Positions 1-8,667 of a stretch of 47,404 bases of DNA are shown piece after piece. Position 1 is the first letter of the stretch, and the number at the start of each line of letters is the position of its first letter. Under the pieces are notes generated by a model. It was not told the origin of the DNA and did not search any database. It saw nothing but the letters and a program-made list of their open reading frames with translations. The DNA is from an uncultured Flavobacteriales bacterium (GTDB lineage: Bacteria > Bacteroidota > Bacteroidia > Flavobacteriales_G > Salibacteraceae): positions 1-47,404 of the forward strand of contig CALCCE010000087.1 in assembly GCA_937899835.1 (NCBI GenBank), written 5' to 3'. The translations under genes were made by a program, and so were the position numbers.

Positions 1-1
1 C

Positions 2-1081
2 TTTATCCAGCACTTTTTTACCGGTTCAGGAACCTATGAAGTGTGCCTCGTAGTAGAGCAAACCTGCGGCACCACCGTTTGCTACGACACGACCTGCCAA
101 ACCATAATTGTGGATTGTGGCGGTTGTGAGATTACACCCGATGCGGTGATCGATTATGTGAAATGTGCGACCAATTCCAATGGCGATCAACTCTACGAAT
201 TCCGCATTCATGTTTGGGATCCCAACAACGAGATCAGCAATGCGGTGATTACTTCTGCCCAAGGCACTATTGTGAGTGTCGGGCCTTATTCTCAAGGGCC
301 TCCAAACGGCCAGGTGAAACGCATTGTTGGCCTCATCGACCCAGGCAGCAATACGGGTCCTTTCTGCCTCAACGTAAGCTTCCCTGGTACCCAGTTCTGC
401 AATGTGCACGTGTGCTCCACCTTCCCCAAATGCGAGTGCGCCCTCAGCAATGTGGACGTTACCTATCCATCGTGTATTCGACCCAATCAAACCTTCTGTG
501 TGATCGTTGAGTTTGACTACACCGGACCGTTGAACATTCCGGTCAACTTCTTTGTGGACAACACCAACTCAGACCCTGGCTTTGTTTTGGTGGGTACTTT
601 CCCCGCCAACCCTACCGCCATGATTGGACAGAACACCATTATTGCTTGCTTTACCTATACCGGTACTTGTGATGGCACCATGCTCTTTTTTGATGCCGTG
701 TTGCCAGGTCTTGAAAGCTGCAAGATTTGGGAGATGCACGAATTCCAATGCTGTGACGACGACCAAGGTGGTGGAAAAAAGGAACGGTTGACGACAGAAG
801 ACACGAAAGACCCTAAAGAGAACTGGGTGAACGTGTTTCCAAACCCAGCTTCTGACGTGATTTACCTGAACTTAGATCTCGATGCTCCTGCCAACGAGGT
901 AGACATCGCTCTGTACGACCTCACCGGTCGCCGGGTGTTGGTTTGGGAAGGTTCTGCACTTCCAGCCGGCCAGCAACAACTTCGCTGGAACATCGGACAA
1001 CAGTTGGAAATGGGCCACTACCTGCTCCACTTAAAGGTGGGAGACAAGCAGTACACACAAAAGGTATTGCTTAGCCAGTAA
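2..1081 (+). CDS. T9SS-sorted PKD-domain exoprotein, 5' end outside window
   Basis: The reading frame is open from base 2, so the gene starts upstream of the window; the GTG at 41 is only an internal valine codon. The visible N-terminal residues (HFFTGSGTYEVC) are the last strand of a PKD domain. A Cys-rich module of about 210 residues follows (ITPDAVIDYVKCATN ... CCDDDQGGGKKERL), then a type A T9SS sorting domain of about 80 residues (VFPNPASDVIYL ... LYDLTGRRVLVW ... KVLLSQ). The product should be exported, carried across the outer membrane by the T9SS, and anchored or released at the surface. The whole visible protein is about 80% identical by eye to the C-terminus of the next gene, so the two are tandem paralogs. 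The role of the Cys-rich module is unknown. Confidence 0.9.
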   Translation, partial: FIQHFFTGSGTYEVCLVVEQTCGTTVCYDTTCQTIIVDCGGCEITPDAVIDYVKCATNSNGDQLYEFRIHVWDPNNEISNAVITSAQGTIVSVGPYSQGPPNGQVKRIVGLIDPGSNTGPFCLNVSFPGTQFCNVHVCSTFPKCECALSNVDVTYPSCIRPNQTFCVIVEFDYTGPLNIPVNFFVDNTNSDPGFVLVGTFPANPTAMIGQNTIIACFTYTGTCDGTMLFFDAVLPGLESCKIWEMHEFQCCDDDQGGGKKERLTTEDTKDPKENWVNVFPNPASDVIYLNLDLDAPANEVDIALYDLTGRRVLVWEGSALPAGQQQLRWNIGQQLEMGHYLLHLKVGDKQYTQKVLLSQ

Positions 1082-1105
1082 ATTAAGTTTTTTCATCCGC
1101 CAAAA

Positions 1106-1140
1106 GGAAAGGCCGAGTCTGTTTGGATTCGGCCTTTCTT
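1106..1140 (+). terminator. Rho-independent terminator
   Basis: The arms AAAGGCCGA (1108-1116) and TCGGCCTTT (1129-1137) pair perfectly; the stem can extend inward by GTC/GAT with a G-U pair. The hairpin lies 27 bases after the stop of the first gene and is followed by CTTATTT. Confidence 0.75.
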
Positions 1141-1594
1141 ATTTGAAAAAGTTTCATGATGTGGACCTTCTGCCCCTGATGCGCTCTTGTGAGTATCAAA
1201 ATCCAGTCAAAAATGTCTACATGTATAGGACACCCCCAATAAAAATTGTAATCGTATTTGATTACCTTATCGAGGTTTAGTTCCTCGTGGCTTTTTAAAT
1301 GAGCCAACTCAGGGGCTTTCACCCATCATTTGTTTATCCAAACCGCCCCTTGCCTATGACCTAATGCCCCTTTATCGTTTTTCAGCTGGCCCCAGTACCC
1401 TTAATGATTGACAAATCCCCAAATCAGCCAACATGAAAAACCATTTCATTATCCTTGGCGGTTGCGCTTCCAGGCGACTAGCCAACCCCGTACCTTAACG
1501 TTGAGGCCATCTATAGATATGGCTATGCGGCTCTGATAGCCAATAGCTCCATATTTTCCCACTTCCCCTTTTATCAACTCAACGCAACAAAATC
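1141..1594. other. Intergenic region upstream of the 1376-aa exoprotein
   Basis: There is no convincing gene here. A 21-codon ORF at 1432 (MKNHFIILGGCASRRL..., stop at about 1497) begins like a signal peptide and may be a relic or chance. A 7-bp inverted repeat, TGGCTAT (1520-1526) and ATAGCCA (1536-1542), lies about 55 bases before the next start codon and could be an operator. No clear TAnnTTTG promoter box was found. Confidence 0.35.
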
Positions 1595-4500
1595 ATGAAA
1601 ACCATTTATTCCTTTGGAGTGCTTGGATGCCTGCTCATGGCGCTTTCCTGGTATCCAAACGCCTCGCAGGCACAAAACTCCAATGCTAGCTATAACATTG
1701 ATGGCGTGTATCAGGCGCCTGCCCCAGGAACTCCCGGCAATGAGGCCGAATTAGAGGACAATCACTTTTATTTTGACCGCTTTGGCAACCAATTTGGTTC
1801 GCTGGACATGCGCTACCGCTATGCCACTGAACTCAATGAAAACCAAGCAGAAGGCCAAGAGAGTGTCGTTCCGAGCAACCCCTTTGTCACCCCCGACTGT
1901 CAGAGCTCGGGTGGAATGTTCAACTTATTTTTTCCTGACATTCAAAACAGTACCAACAGCGGTTTCGACAACCCTGCCAATGCTGCTGCACTAGCGGTCA
2001 TTTGTCAAGTGTTCAATGATCTGGATGCCCTAATCGTCCAAGCAACGGACCCTTGTACGGGTGGCCTTGCACAAGGGGCAAATATCGAAGTATTGTCTTT
2101 TAGCGATGAGGCTTCGAACGTACTCGGTACAGCCTCGCCCTACTATGAGTACTACGGAGAAAATAGCGGTATCAAACACGGCGAAGTTTGGAAAGCCATT
2201 ACCGGAGGGGCCAACGATGCCAACACCCTTGATGGCAATGTGCGTATCAACCTGGCCTACAATTGGTACCTCAACTTGTCGGGCACTCCAGGTGGCAATC
2301 AGGTGGACCTGTATACCGTGATGCTACACGAAGCTATTCATGCTTTGGGCTTTGTTTCTTTAATCGGTGAAACAGGGGCCAGCAAGCTTCAATTGATTGG
2401 CGGCACTTCCGTTTTGACCAACTACACGCCTTTCGATCAATTTTTGCGCCTCAATGGCTCTACTCCGCTCATTTCCAATATTGGCGGATACAATTGGGGC
2501 TACACAGCTGGAAACCCACAAGTCAACCTCACCTCCTCTTGTCAAAATCCTAGCCCAATGGGGCCTGACATCACCTTTAATGGTGTTTTCAATTCTTCCT
2601 CCCCAGTGCACGCACCAAGCGTTTGGATAGACGGTTCCAGTTTGTCGCATTACCAAATTGGCTGCGATGGCGCATCGACCGATAACTACATCATGAACCC
2701 GAGCATTAGCCTGGGAATCGTCCGCCGGATCACTCCTGAGGAAGTGCTTACCCTGTGCGACCTAGGCTATCAGCTTTCCGGAACTTATGGTACGCCAACG
2801 GTTGCTGGCGGCGGCACTAACCCTAACCTACAGAGCTTTGCCACCTGCGGCACTTCTTTTGTCGCCAATGATGATTTAGGACCCAACTGCAGCAATATCG
2901 TCTTTAGCACCGACCGTTGCGCAGGAACGGTCTTCACTTTTACCACCGCCGACCTTATTGGCAATGATATCGGTGCAAATGGTGCTACAATCATCAATTT
3001 TGAAGAAATAGCAACCGGAACACCACTGGTTCAGGCGGGCACCAACTTCACCTATACACCAAGCTCGGTAGGCTTTAATGTATTGCGTTATCAGCTTCAA
3101 GACGGTAGTGGAAATTTGAGCAACTATGCCTACGTCTTCATCAATGTATTTCCATGTTCGGATTACAACTGCACCAATACCAGTGTGTGCAATCAAATTT
3201 GTAACCCAGGTTTTGCTGATGCAGGAAGCGATTGCGGCTGCTCACTCGGCGGCATACCTACCGGCTGTATTGAAGGGTGGCTCCGCATGTTTGGGAGCCC
3301 CGACTACATCGTTTCGCCTCCATGTCCTGCTACCCCCTCAGGCATCGGTAACTTTAATTATTTGCCCAATAACCCAGACGGACACCTCATTCTTGCAGGG
3401 TACGGCCCCTCTCAGGCAACAGGGGTATTGAACGAAGCAATGATGACGCCGGTCAGCCTCACTGCGGGAAGACGCTATCGCCTTTCCTTTTTTGTGGAAA
3501 CTTATTTTCTCAACCGTGGCAACGATATTGGCTTAGACTTAGGACTCCTTTTCGAAGACGACATTTATTGGCCTTTGAACTCTAACCCGGTTCCGCTGCC
3601 TACCAACCATCAACTCTTTGGACAGATTGGTTTCGGAGAGACCGGTCCCAATTGGCAACAGTTTGTGTTTTGTTTCACAGCACAGGACGATTATGACCGG
3701 TTGTTTTTGCAGGCTTTTGGAGATATTTCAGTCATGCAACGGCTGGCCATCGACCAAGTGGAGTTGGTAGAAGATGGTATCACGTCTATCCCTACACAAT
3801 TCAATACTTTTTGCGAAGAAACCATTGTTGTTGGAGAAGCGCTTTGTACCATTTCCAATCAGTTTTTTTCCTGGTGGGACGTTACCGACCTCAACCCGGC
3901 AAATCATGTACAATTAACGTTTGGGGGCAACCTAATTGGGCAACCTGAAGGCATTGCTGTGGCCAATGCCAATGGTTCTCAATTGCAAGTAACCGTAACC
4001 CAAAGCCGTCGGCTGGAGCTTAGAACTGAATTTGCTCCGTTACAAGGCATTCCGGTAGTCATTACTAATTGTATAGCATCTTTTCCAGTGGAGATTAACC
4101 TACTGGGTGATCTTGACATCACCAAAACGGTAACCAACGGCTCCAATTTTGCCAACGGCAGCACCGTGGAATACGAAATCGTGGTGGAAAACAACAGCGG
4201 TTTTGATGTGAACAACCTGAAGATTTCAGATGTGTTGTCCGCAGATTTTGTTGCCAATTCTACCAGCTTTGGTACCAATAGCAATGTGCAAACCTCTATT
4301 GCGGGCAATGAGTTGGGATTTGAGATCATCAGCCTGCCCAACGGAGCCGCCGAAACCTTGAGCTTTTCGGTGAACCTACACCCCAACGCCGGAGAGGTGG
4401 TGCGGAATTGTGCCGGATACGAAAGAGACGGTTGTTATTATGAAGATTGTGTAGACATCAAGGTCTTCACCGATACGACTTGTGAATTTTCGCTCAATGC

Positions 4501-5725
4501 CAGTTTTGAAGCAATGGAGGTGCAGGAAGGCACACCCTGTACTTACAACTTTTTCGCCAGTGCGGATGGCGATACCAACTGTACGATTACCAATTATTCC
4601 TGGAATTTCGGCGACCCTGCTTCCGGCAGTGCCAATACGGGAACCGGAAGCACTATTCAACACACCTTTAGCGGCTCCGGCACCTATGAAGTGTGCCTCA
4701 TCGCCGAGCAAACCTGTGATGATTATGTGTGCTACGACACCATTTGCAAAACCATCGTGGTGGATTGTGGTGGCGATTGCCAAATCACTCCCGATGCGGT
4801 GATCGACTACGTGAAATGTGCTACCAATGCCAATGGCGATCAACTCTACGAGTTCCGCATCCATGTTTGGGACCCCAACAACCTGATCAACAACGCGGTG
4901 ATCACTTCTCCGCAGGGAACCATCCTCAGTGTTGGACCTTACACCAACGGGCCGCCAAACGGGCAAGTAAAACGCATTGTGGGCCTCATCGATCCGGGAA
5001 CAAATACCGGGGCATTCTGCCTTACGGTAAGCTTTCCGGGAACCCCCTATTGCACGGTAAGGGTGTGTTCTAAGTTTCCAAAATGCGAATGCGCAGTGAG
5101 TAACGTAGAAGTAACCTATCCGGAGTGCATCCTACCCAACCAGCAGTTTTGTGTGCTGGTAGAGTTCGACTACACCGGACCAACCAACATTCCGGCCATT
5201 TTCTACCTGGATCAGGTGAACTCCGATCCTGGTTTCGTGCTGAACGGTACTTTCCCCGCCAACCCCATACTCAACATTGGTAGCAACTCCATTGTGGTGT
5301 GTTTTACCTACACCGGAAAGTGCGATGGCACCATGCTATTTTTTGATGCTGTATTCCTGGGCTTGGAAAGCTGCAAACTGTGGGAGATGCACGAACTCAC
5401 CTGCTGTGACGACGGCCAAGGTGGAGGCAAGAAAGAACGGCTCAATGCGGAGGGTATAAACGATAATTGGGTTACGCTCTTCCCGAACCCTACTTCGGAT
5501 GTGATCTTCCTCAACTTTGAGTTGGACGCTCCGTCTATGGAGGTAGACCTCGCGCTGTACGACCTTACAGGACGCAGGGTATTGGTTTGGGAAGGTGCTG
5601 AACTGCCCGCCGGAGAGCAACAATTGCGCTGGAACATCGGCCAGCAACTGGAGACCGGGAATTACCTGCTCTACTTTAAAGTAGGTAACCTCAGGTATAC
5701 GCAAAGTGTACTGCTTACCCGATAA
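1595..5725 (+). CDS. Modular T9SS exoprotein with zinc-metalloprotease-like domain
   Basis: 1376 residues with a signal peptide ending in ASQAQ (about residue 27). Residues 245-252 read HEAIHALG, the HExxHxxG zinc-binding and catalytic helix. A candidate third ligand is H352 in SLSHY, followed by a Met-turn-like MNPS at M367 and the ending ITPEEVLTLCDLGY. This order matches the HEXXH...SHxD...LM.P...D(I/L)G(W/Y) layout seen in secreted PA-domain-type metalloproteases. Next comes a Cys-rich region, a carbohydrate-binding-like sandwich (about 550-740), a DUF11 repeat (about 840-955, LDITKTV.NG), a PKD domain (about 960-1060), the 210-residue Cys-rich module shared with the gene before it, and a type A T9SS sorting domain (about 1296-1376). 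The likely role is a secreted protease or adhesin. Proteolytic activity is inferred from motifs only. Confidence 0.9.
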   Translation: MKTIYSFGVLGCLLMALSWYPNASQAQNSNASYNIDGVYQAPAPGTPGNEAELEDNHFYFDRFGNQFGSLDMRYRYATELNENQAEGQESVVPSNPFVTPDCQSSGGMFNLFFPDIQNSTNSGFDNPANAAALAVICQVFNDLDALIVQATDPCTGGLAQGANIEVLSFSDEASNVLGTASPYYEYYGENSGIKHGEVWKAITGGANDANTLDGNVRINLAYNWYLNLSGTPGGNQVDLYTVMLHEAIHALGFVSLIGETGASKLQLIGGTSVLTNYTPFDQFLRLNGSTPLISNIGGYNWGYTAGNPQVNLTSSCQNPSPMGPDITFNGVFNSSSPVHAPSVWIDGSSLSHYQIGCDGASTDNYIMNPSISLGIVRRITPEEVLTLCDLGYQLSGTYGTPTVAGGGTNPNLQSFATCGTSFVANDDLGPNCSNIVFSTDRCAGTVFTFTTADLIGNDIGANGATIINFEEIATGTPLVQAGTNFTYTPSSVGFNVLRYQLQDGSGNLSNYAYVFINVFPCSDYNCTNTSVCNQICNPGFADAGSDCGCSLGGIPTGCIEGWLRMFGSPDYIVSPPCPATPSGIGNFNYLPNNPDGHLILAGYGPSQATGVLNEAMMTPVSLTAGRRYRLSFFVETYFLNRGNDIGLDLGLLFEDDIYWPLNSNPVPLPTNHQLFGQIGFGETGPNWQQFVFCFTAQDDYDRLFLQAFGDISVMQRLAIDQVELVEDGITSIPTQFNTFCEETIVVGEALCTISNQFFSWWDVTDLNPANHVQLTFGGNLIGQPEGIAVANANGSQLQVTVTQSRRLELRTEFAPLQGIPVVITNCIASFPVEINLLGDLDITKTVTNGSNFANGSTVEYEIVVENNSGFDVNNLKISDVLSADFVANSTSFGTNSNVQTSIAGNELGFEIISLPNGAAETLSFSVNLHPNAGEVVRNCAGYERDGCYYEDCVDIKVFTDTTCEFSLNASFEAMEVQEGTPCTYNFFASADGDTNCTITNYSWNFGDPASGSANTGTGSTIQHTFSGSGTYEVCLIAEQTCDDYVCYDTICKTIVVDCGGDCQITPDAVIDYVKCATNANGDQLYEFRIHVWDPNNLINNAVITSPQGTILSVGPYTNGPPNGQVKRIVGLIDPGTNTGAFCLTVSFPGTPYCTVRVCSKFPKCECAVSNVEVTYPECILPNQQFCVLVEFDYTGPTNIPAIFYLDQVNSDPGFVLNGTFPANPILNIGSNSIVVCFTYTGKCDGTMLFFDAVFLGLESCKLWEMHELTCCDDGQGGGKKERLNAEGINDNWVTLFPNPTSDVIFLNFELDAPSMEVDLALYDLTGRRVLVWEGAELPAGEQQLRWNIGQQLETGNYLLYFKVGNLRYTQSVLLTR

Positions 5726-5750
5726 GCGAAAACGTTTTAATTAGCCAAAG

Positions 5751-5787
5751 AAAACGGGCCGCATCCTTTCGGAGCGGCCCGTTTTGC
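5751..5787. terminator. Perfect 12-bp hairpin, probably bidirectional terminator
   Basis: AAAACGGGCCGC (5751-5762) pairs perfectly with GCGGCCCGTTTT (5774-5785) across an 11-nt loop. It separates two convergent genes, ending at 5725 (+) and 5829 (-). A run of T follows the stem on + and a run of A precedes it, so it can serve both strands. Confidence 0.85.
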
Positions 5788-5828
5788 TTGCATATTTTGC
5801 CAAAAACGGCAAGTGGGATTCTCGAGAA

Positions 5829-6212
5829 TCAGTTGATCCTCAAATCTCCCAAAGTGGTGGGGAAGAAGGTGGCAGTTCCACTACAGGTACAGCTAAACGA
5901 GTAGGTAGAGGGCAGTCCAAAACAGGATTGGCCCACTTTGAACGCTCCGCAGGATGGAGAAGTGGTTACATCGTAGCCACGGTAGCCAATCACATAAAAT
6001 CCAGGAGGAAGGGGCACAGGAGTCAACACGCCCGGGCCGGCAGTGATGGTGTAGAAAGCCCCGACATAGGAACAGGTTCCGATGGGCGCAATGAATACGT
6101 CTACCGCATACGTGCAGGCAGTTCCATTTTTAATTTGCTGCGCTGCTGCATCGGTAACGTTGAGCAGTAGACCGCCGAGGGCCAGCATGGCCAAAAACAA
6201 AAACTTTTTCAT
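5829..6212 (-). CDS. Small secreted Cys-containing protein of unknown function
   Basis: 127 residues from the ATG at 6212. The frame stays open to 6290, but the MKKFLFLAMLALGGLLLNVTDAAAQ signal peptide begins at this ATG, which fixes the start. The mature part is about 100 residues with six Cys residues (CTYAVDV, GTCSYV, SPSCGAF, QSCFG, SCTCSG) and hydrophobic beta-type strands. It has no T9SS sorting domain, so it is predicted to be periplasmic or to leave by another route. I do not recognise the family. It is divergent from the S74 protein gene, sharing a 304-bp intergenic region rich in repeats. Confidence 0.7.
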   Translation of the reverse strand: MKKFLFLAMLALGGLLLNVTDAAAQQIKNGTACTYAVDVFIAPIGTCSYVGAFYTITAGPGVLTPVPLPPGFYVIGYRGYDVTTSPSCGAFKVGQSCFGLPSTYSFSCTCSGTATFFPTTLGDLRIN

Positions 6213-6516
6213 GATTAGAGGGTGACTTGGGTGAATAAAAAAAGGTTTAGACTTTGTTGTAAAGGTTGACCAATGCATCACCGATTTCAAGCGTTAAATC
6301 CCCTGATTCATAAAAATCATTTTATACGGATTTTTATACGTGGTTTATACGGTAATTGAAGCTTCATCATCCATTTGGGTGAGGCCCAAAACGTGGGTTA
6401 CTACTCTAAATAGGGGAGGCTTATTTTAAAAGATTCATCCAATTGGGTGACGGAATTGAAGGAGTGGGCTTTCAAATTTGGAGGGTAACAAATCAACCAT
6501 CTAAATCCATTCTTTT
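6213..6516. promoter_or_regulatory. Divergent intergenic region with phased direct repeats
   Basis: Three exact copies of TTTATACG lie at 6321-6328, 6333-6340 and 6344-6351, so their starts are 12 and 11 bases apart, about one helical turn. Two near-identical copies of CATCCA(T/A)TTGGGTGA lie at 6368-6382 and 6436-6450, and a partial copy, TTGGGTGA, lies at 6227-6234 close to the minus-strand start. The second copy contains the near-palindrome CAYCCAATTGGRTG. These look like binding sites for regulators of one or both flanking genes. The regulator is not known. Confidence 0.5.
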
Positions 6517-7797
6517 ATGCGCAAATTGATGCTTACAGCGGCCCTGGCCGCCGGAGTCGGGCTGATGGCTCAGGCTCAGATTACCACTTTTGGAACCAAT
6601 GCCGGCACCTTGGGCAACCTGGGAAGTTATTACGGTTATTTTGCTGGCAACTCCACCACGTCTTCCGGCATTGGCAACTCCTTTTATGGAGCCTATACAG
6701 GCCAAAACAACACTACCGGAGATTACAATTCGGGATATGGCTACCGAACCATGTACCGAATCACTACGGGCATTCGAAACACGGCCGTAGGTCCCTGGGC
6801 GATGTACAACAACGAAACCGGTAGCCGCAATGCTGCGGTTGGCGCCCTTTCACTCCACGGCAATACCTCCGGTCGTAGCAACTCTGCTTTGGGAAACAAT
6901 GCCCTGGCCGCCAACCAAACCGGTAGCGACAACGTAGCGGTAGGCGCTGAGTCAGGCCCGGGATCTGGTGCACTCTCCAACACCACCTGCCTCGGACACG
7001 ATGCCACAGCTACGGCGTCAGATCAGGTGCGCTTGGGCAATATCTCAGTGACCAGCATTGGGGGATACGCCAATTGGTCCAACATTTCTGATGGGCGGTT
7101 CAAGCAAAACGTAACTGAAAACGTGATGGGACTGGATTTCATCAATCAACTGCGGCCCGTGAGCTATACTTTGGATGCCGCGGCCCTCAATGCTTTTCTG
7201 GGCATTGAAGCGGACGCAGAAGACCGTCCGGTACCCACCTACTACCAAACCGGATTCATCGCCCAGGAAGTAGAAGCTACCGCTAAAGACCTTGGTTTTA
7301 CCACCTTCAACGGTGTAGACAAGCCAGCCAACGAAGCCAGCCATTACGGCATTCGCTATTCAGAGTTCGTAGTACCTTTGGTGAAGGCCGTGCAAGAACT
7401 GAGCGCTCAGGTAGAAGCTCAGCAGCAACTGCTGGATCGGGTGACTGAACTGGAAGCCAAAATCGCCGAGCTGGAAACCGAAAACCGATTGGGAGCCAAC
7501 AGTGGTGCCACGGGTGCCAGCTTAGAAGCAGCAGAAACCACCGCTCTATACCAAAACAGCCCCAACCCTTTCCACAGCTCAACGGAAATACGTTTGCAGC
7601 TCCCCATGACCGTTGCTCAGGCCGAGATCGTCATCTACACCTTGGACGGGAAACCGGTGAAAACCATTCCGGTGACAGAGCGCGGACAGGTAGCTCTTGT
7701 TTTGGAAGCCAGTAGCCTTTCAGCCGGCATGTACCACTATGCACTCCTGGCCGATCAAGAGTTGATCGCTACCAAACGCATGGTACTTACGCATTGA
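6517..7797 (+). CDS. YadA-head / S74 intramolecular chaperone surface protein with T9SS signal
   Basis: 426 residues. A signal peptide (MRKLMLTAALAAGVGLMAQAQ) is followed by head-type repeats typical of trimeric YadA-like stalks (NTAVGPWAM, NAAVGALSL, NSALGNNAL, NVAVGAES, about residues 85-150). An S74 'chaperone of endosialidase' domain then starts with SDGRFKQNV at S191, the S-D-x-R-x-K signature where phage members self-cleave just before the Ser. A coiled coil (about 285-325, LSAQVEAQQQLLDRVTELEAKIAELE) and a type A T9SS sorting domain (about 345-426, LYQNSPNPFHSSTEIRLQL ... KRMVLTH) follow. It is probably a trimeric surface fibre. Whether the chaperone cleaves itself here is unknown. Confidence 0.88.
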   Translation: MRKLMLTAALAAGVGLMAQAQITTFGTNAGTLGNLGSYYGYFAGNSTTSSGIGNSFYGAYTGQNNTTGDYNSGYGYRTMYRITTGIRNTAVGPWAMYNNETGSRNAAVGALSLHGNTSGRSNSALGNNALAANQTGSDNVAVGAESGPGSGALSNTTCLGHDATATASDQVRLGNISVTSIGGYANWSNISDGRFKQNVTENVMGLDFINQLRPVSYTLDAAALNAFLGIEADAEDRPVPTYYQTGFIAQEVEATAKDLGFTTFNGVDKPANEASHYGIRYSEFVVPLVKAVQELSAQVEAQQQLLDRVTELEAKIAELETENRLGANSGATGASLEAAETTALYQNSPNPFHSSTEIRLQLPMTVAQAEIVIYTLDGKPVKTIPVTERGQVALVLEASSLSAGMYHYALLADQELIATKRMVLTH

Positions 7798-7818
7798 CAA
7801 CAGTACTTCAATTCAACC

Positions 7819-7856
7819 AAAAAAGCCCGCAGGATCTATTATCTGCGGGCTTTTTT
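7819..7856. terminator. Strong Rho-independent terminator
   Basis: AAAAAAGCCCGCAG (7819-7832) pairs with CTGCGGGCTTTTTT (7843-7856). It sits between the convergent genes ending at 7797 (+) and 7878 (-) and can act in both directions. Confidence 0.9.
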
Positions 7857-7877
7857 AGCATTAAATGAATTAACGTC

Positions 7878-8462
7878 TTATCCTTCGGGAAGCTTACTAC
7901 AGCCATCGCATCCTCTGTCGGATTGTGTTTTGTTGTGCTCATCGCAGCAAGCACAAAGCGCACGGCCCAAAAAGATTTCCATTACCGCTTCGTTCGCTCC
8001 GTTGGAAACTTCATTGGCCGCAAAATTCCGAGCATCCCTTTGGCATCTTCTAAAGGAACTCAACGTGGTGTTTCCACCCGATCCACCACCAGGCAATCCA
8101 GTGCCTATCTCATCGTGGTGATTGAGGGAAGAGTGAAGGGTTTCCTGAATGTCTTCGGGAGTCATGGAGTTGAATGGCGAAAAGTTGGCCACCACAATCC
8201 CACGTGCGGTGGAAATCGTGTAGACAAAAGCCGGGTCTTGAAGCACCGATTCGTCATCGTGGATGGGCTGAATGGCCATGTAATAAGCGATCATATTGGG
8301 ATCTACCGCCAGTTGAGCCACCAAGGGATTGGGCGTGGAGGAAGCACTTACTTCGGGTTGCGCTGGTTGGCTGGAAGCTGGAGCCAAAGCAGCATCATCG
8401 CGGTTACAGGCAAAGAAGATACTTCCTGCCAGAAAGAGCGTCAAAAGCACTTTGATTTTCAT
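7878..8462 (-). CDS. Putative lipoprotein with Cys-rich C-terminus
   Basis: 194 residues from the ATG at 8462, chosen because MKIKVLLTLFLAGSIFFAC is a clear lipoprotein signal peptide with the lipobox Cys at residue 19. The frame remains open upstream to 8663, so a longer N-terminus cannot be excluded. After a low-complexity linker (about 20-50) there is a globular region (VDPNMIAYYMAIQP ... GIVVANFSPFNS) and a Cys-rich tail (RCQRDARNF ... ALCACCDEHNK ... CDGCSKLPEG). I do not recognise the family. It is probably an outer-membrane or periplasmic lipoprotein. A trio of 21-base-spaced repeats lies upstream. Confidence 0.7.
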   Translation of the reverse strand: MKIKVLLTLFLAGSIFFACNRDDAALAPASSQPAQPEVSASSTPNPLVAQLAVDPNMIAYYMAIQPIHDDESVLQDPAFVYTISTARGIVVANFSPFNSMTPEDIQETLHSSLNHHDEIGTGLPGGGSGGNTTLSSFRRCQRDARNFAANEVSNGANEAVMEIFLGRALCACCDEHNKTQSDRGCDGCSKLPEG

Positions 8463-8550
8463 GAGATTGGAATTGAGTTGTGGATTAATGATGAAAAATT
8501 CGAAAGTGAAACTACATGGTCGGCTTTTGAATCTTTCCATCCACTTGAGG

Positions 8551-8602
8551 AGCGTGTCAACTGACTTCATAAGCGTGTCAAAATCACTATCGAACGTGTT
8601 GT
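8551..8602. repeat. Three direct repeats with a 21-base period
   Basis: AGCGTGTCAA occurs at 8551-8560 and exactly again at 8572-8581, and a degenerate copy (AACGTGTTGT) starts at 8593. The spacing is 21 bases each time, two helical turns. It lies 90-140 bases before the lipoprotein start at 8462 and may be an operator. Because 21 bases is also seven codons, it could instead reflect a heptad pattern (DFDTLMKSVDTLL) if the open frame up to 8663 is translated. Confidence 0.4.
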
Positions 8603-8667
8603 TTTTCAGCAAGAGCAGGTAGTACTCAATTAAGTACTGGCAGGGGTTTTCCCAATCGTTCAAACGG

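Noticed and set aside
1083-1322. 79-codon minus-strand ORF
   Set aside because: It runs through the terminator hairpin of the first gene and has no signal, motif or coding-like composition.
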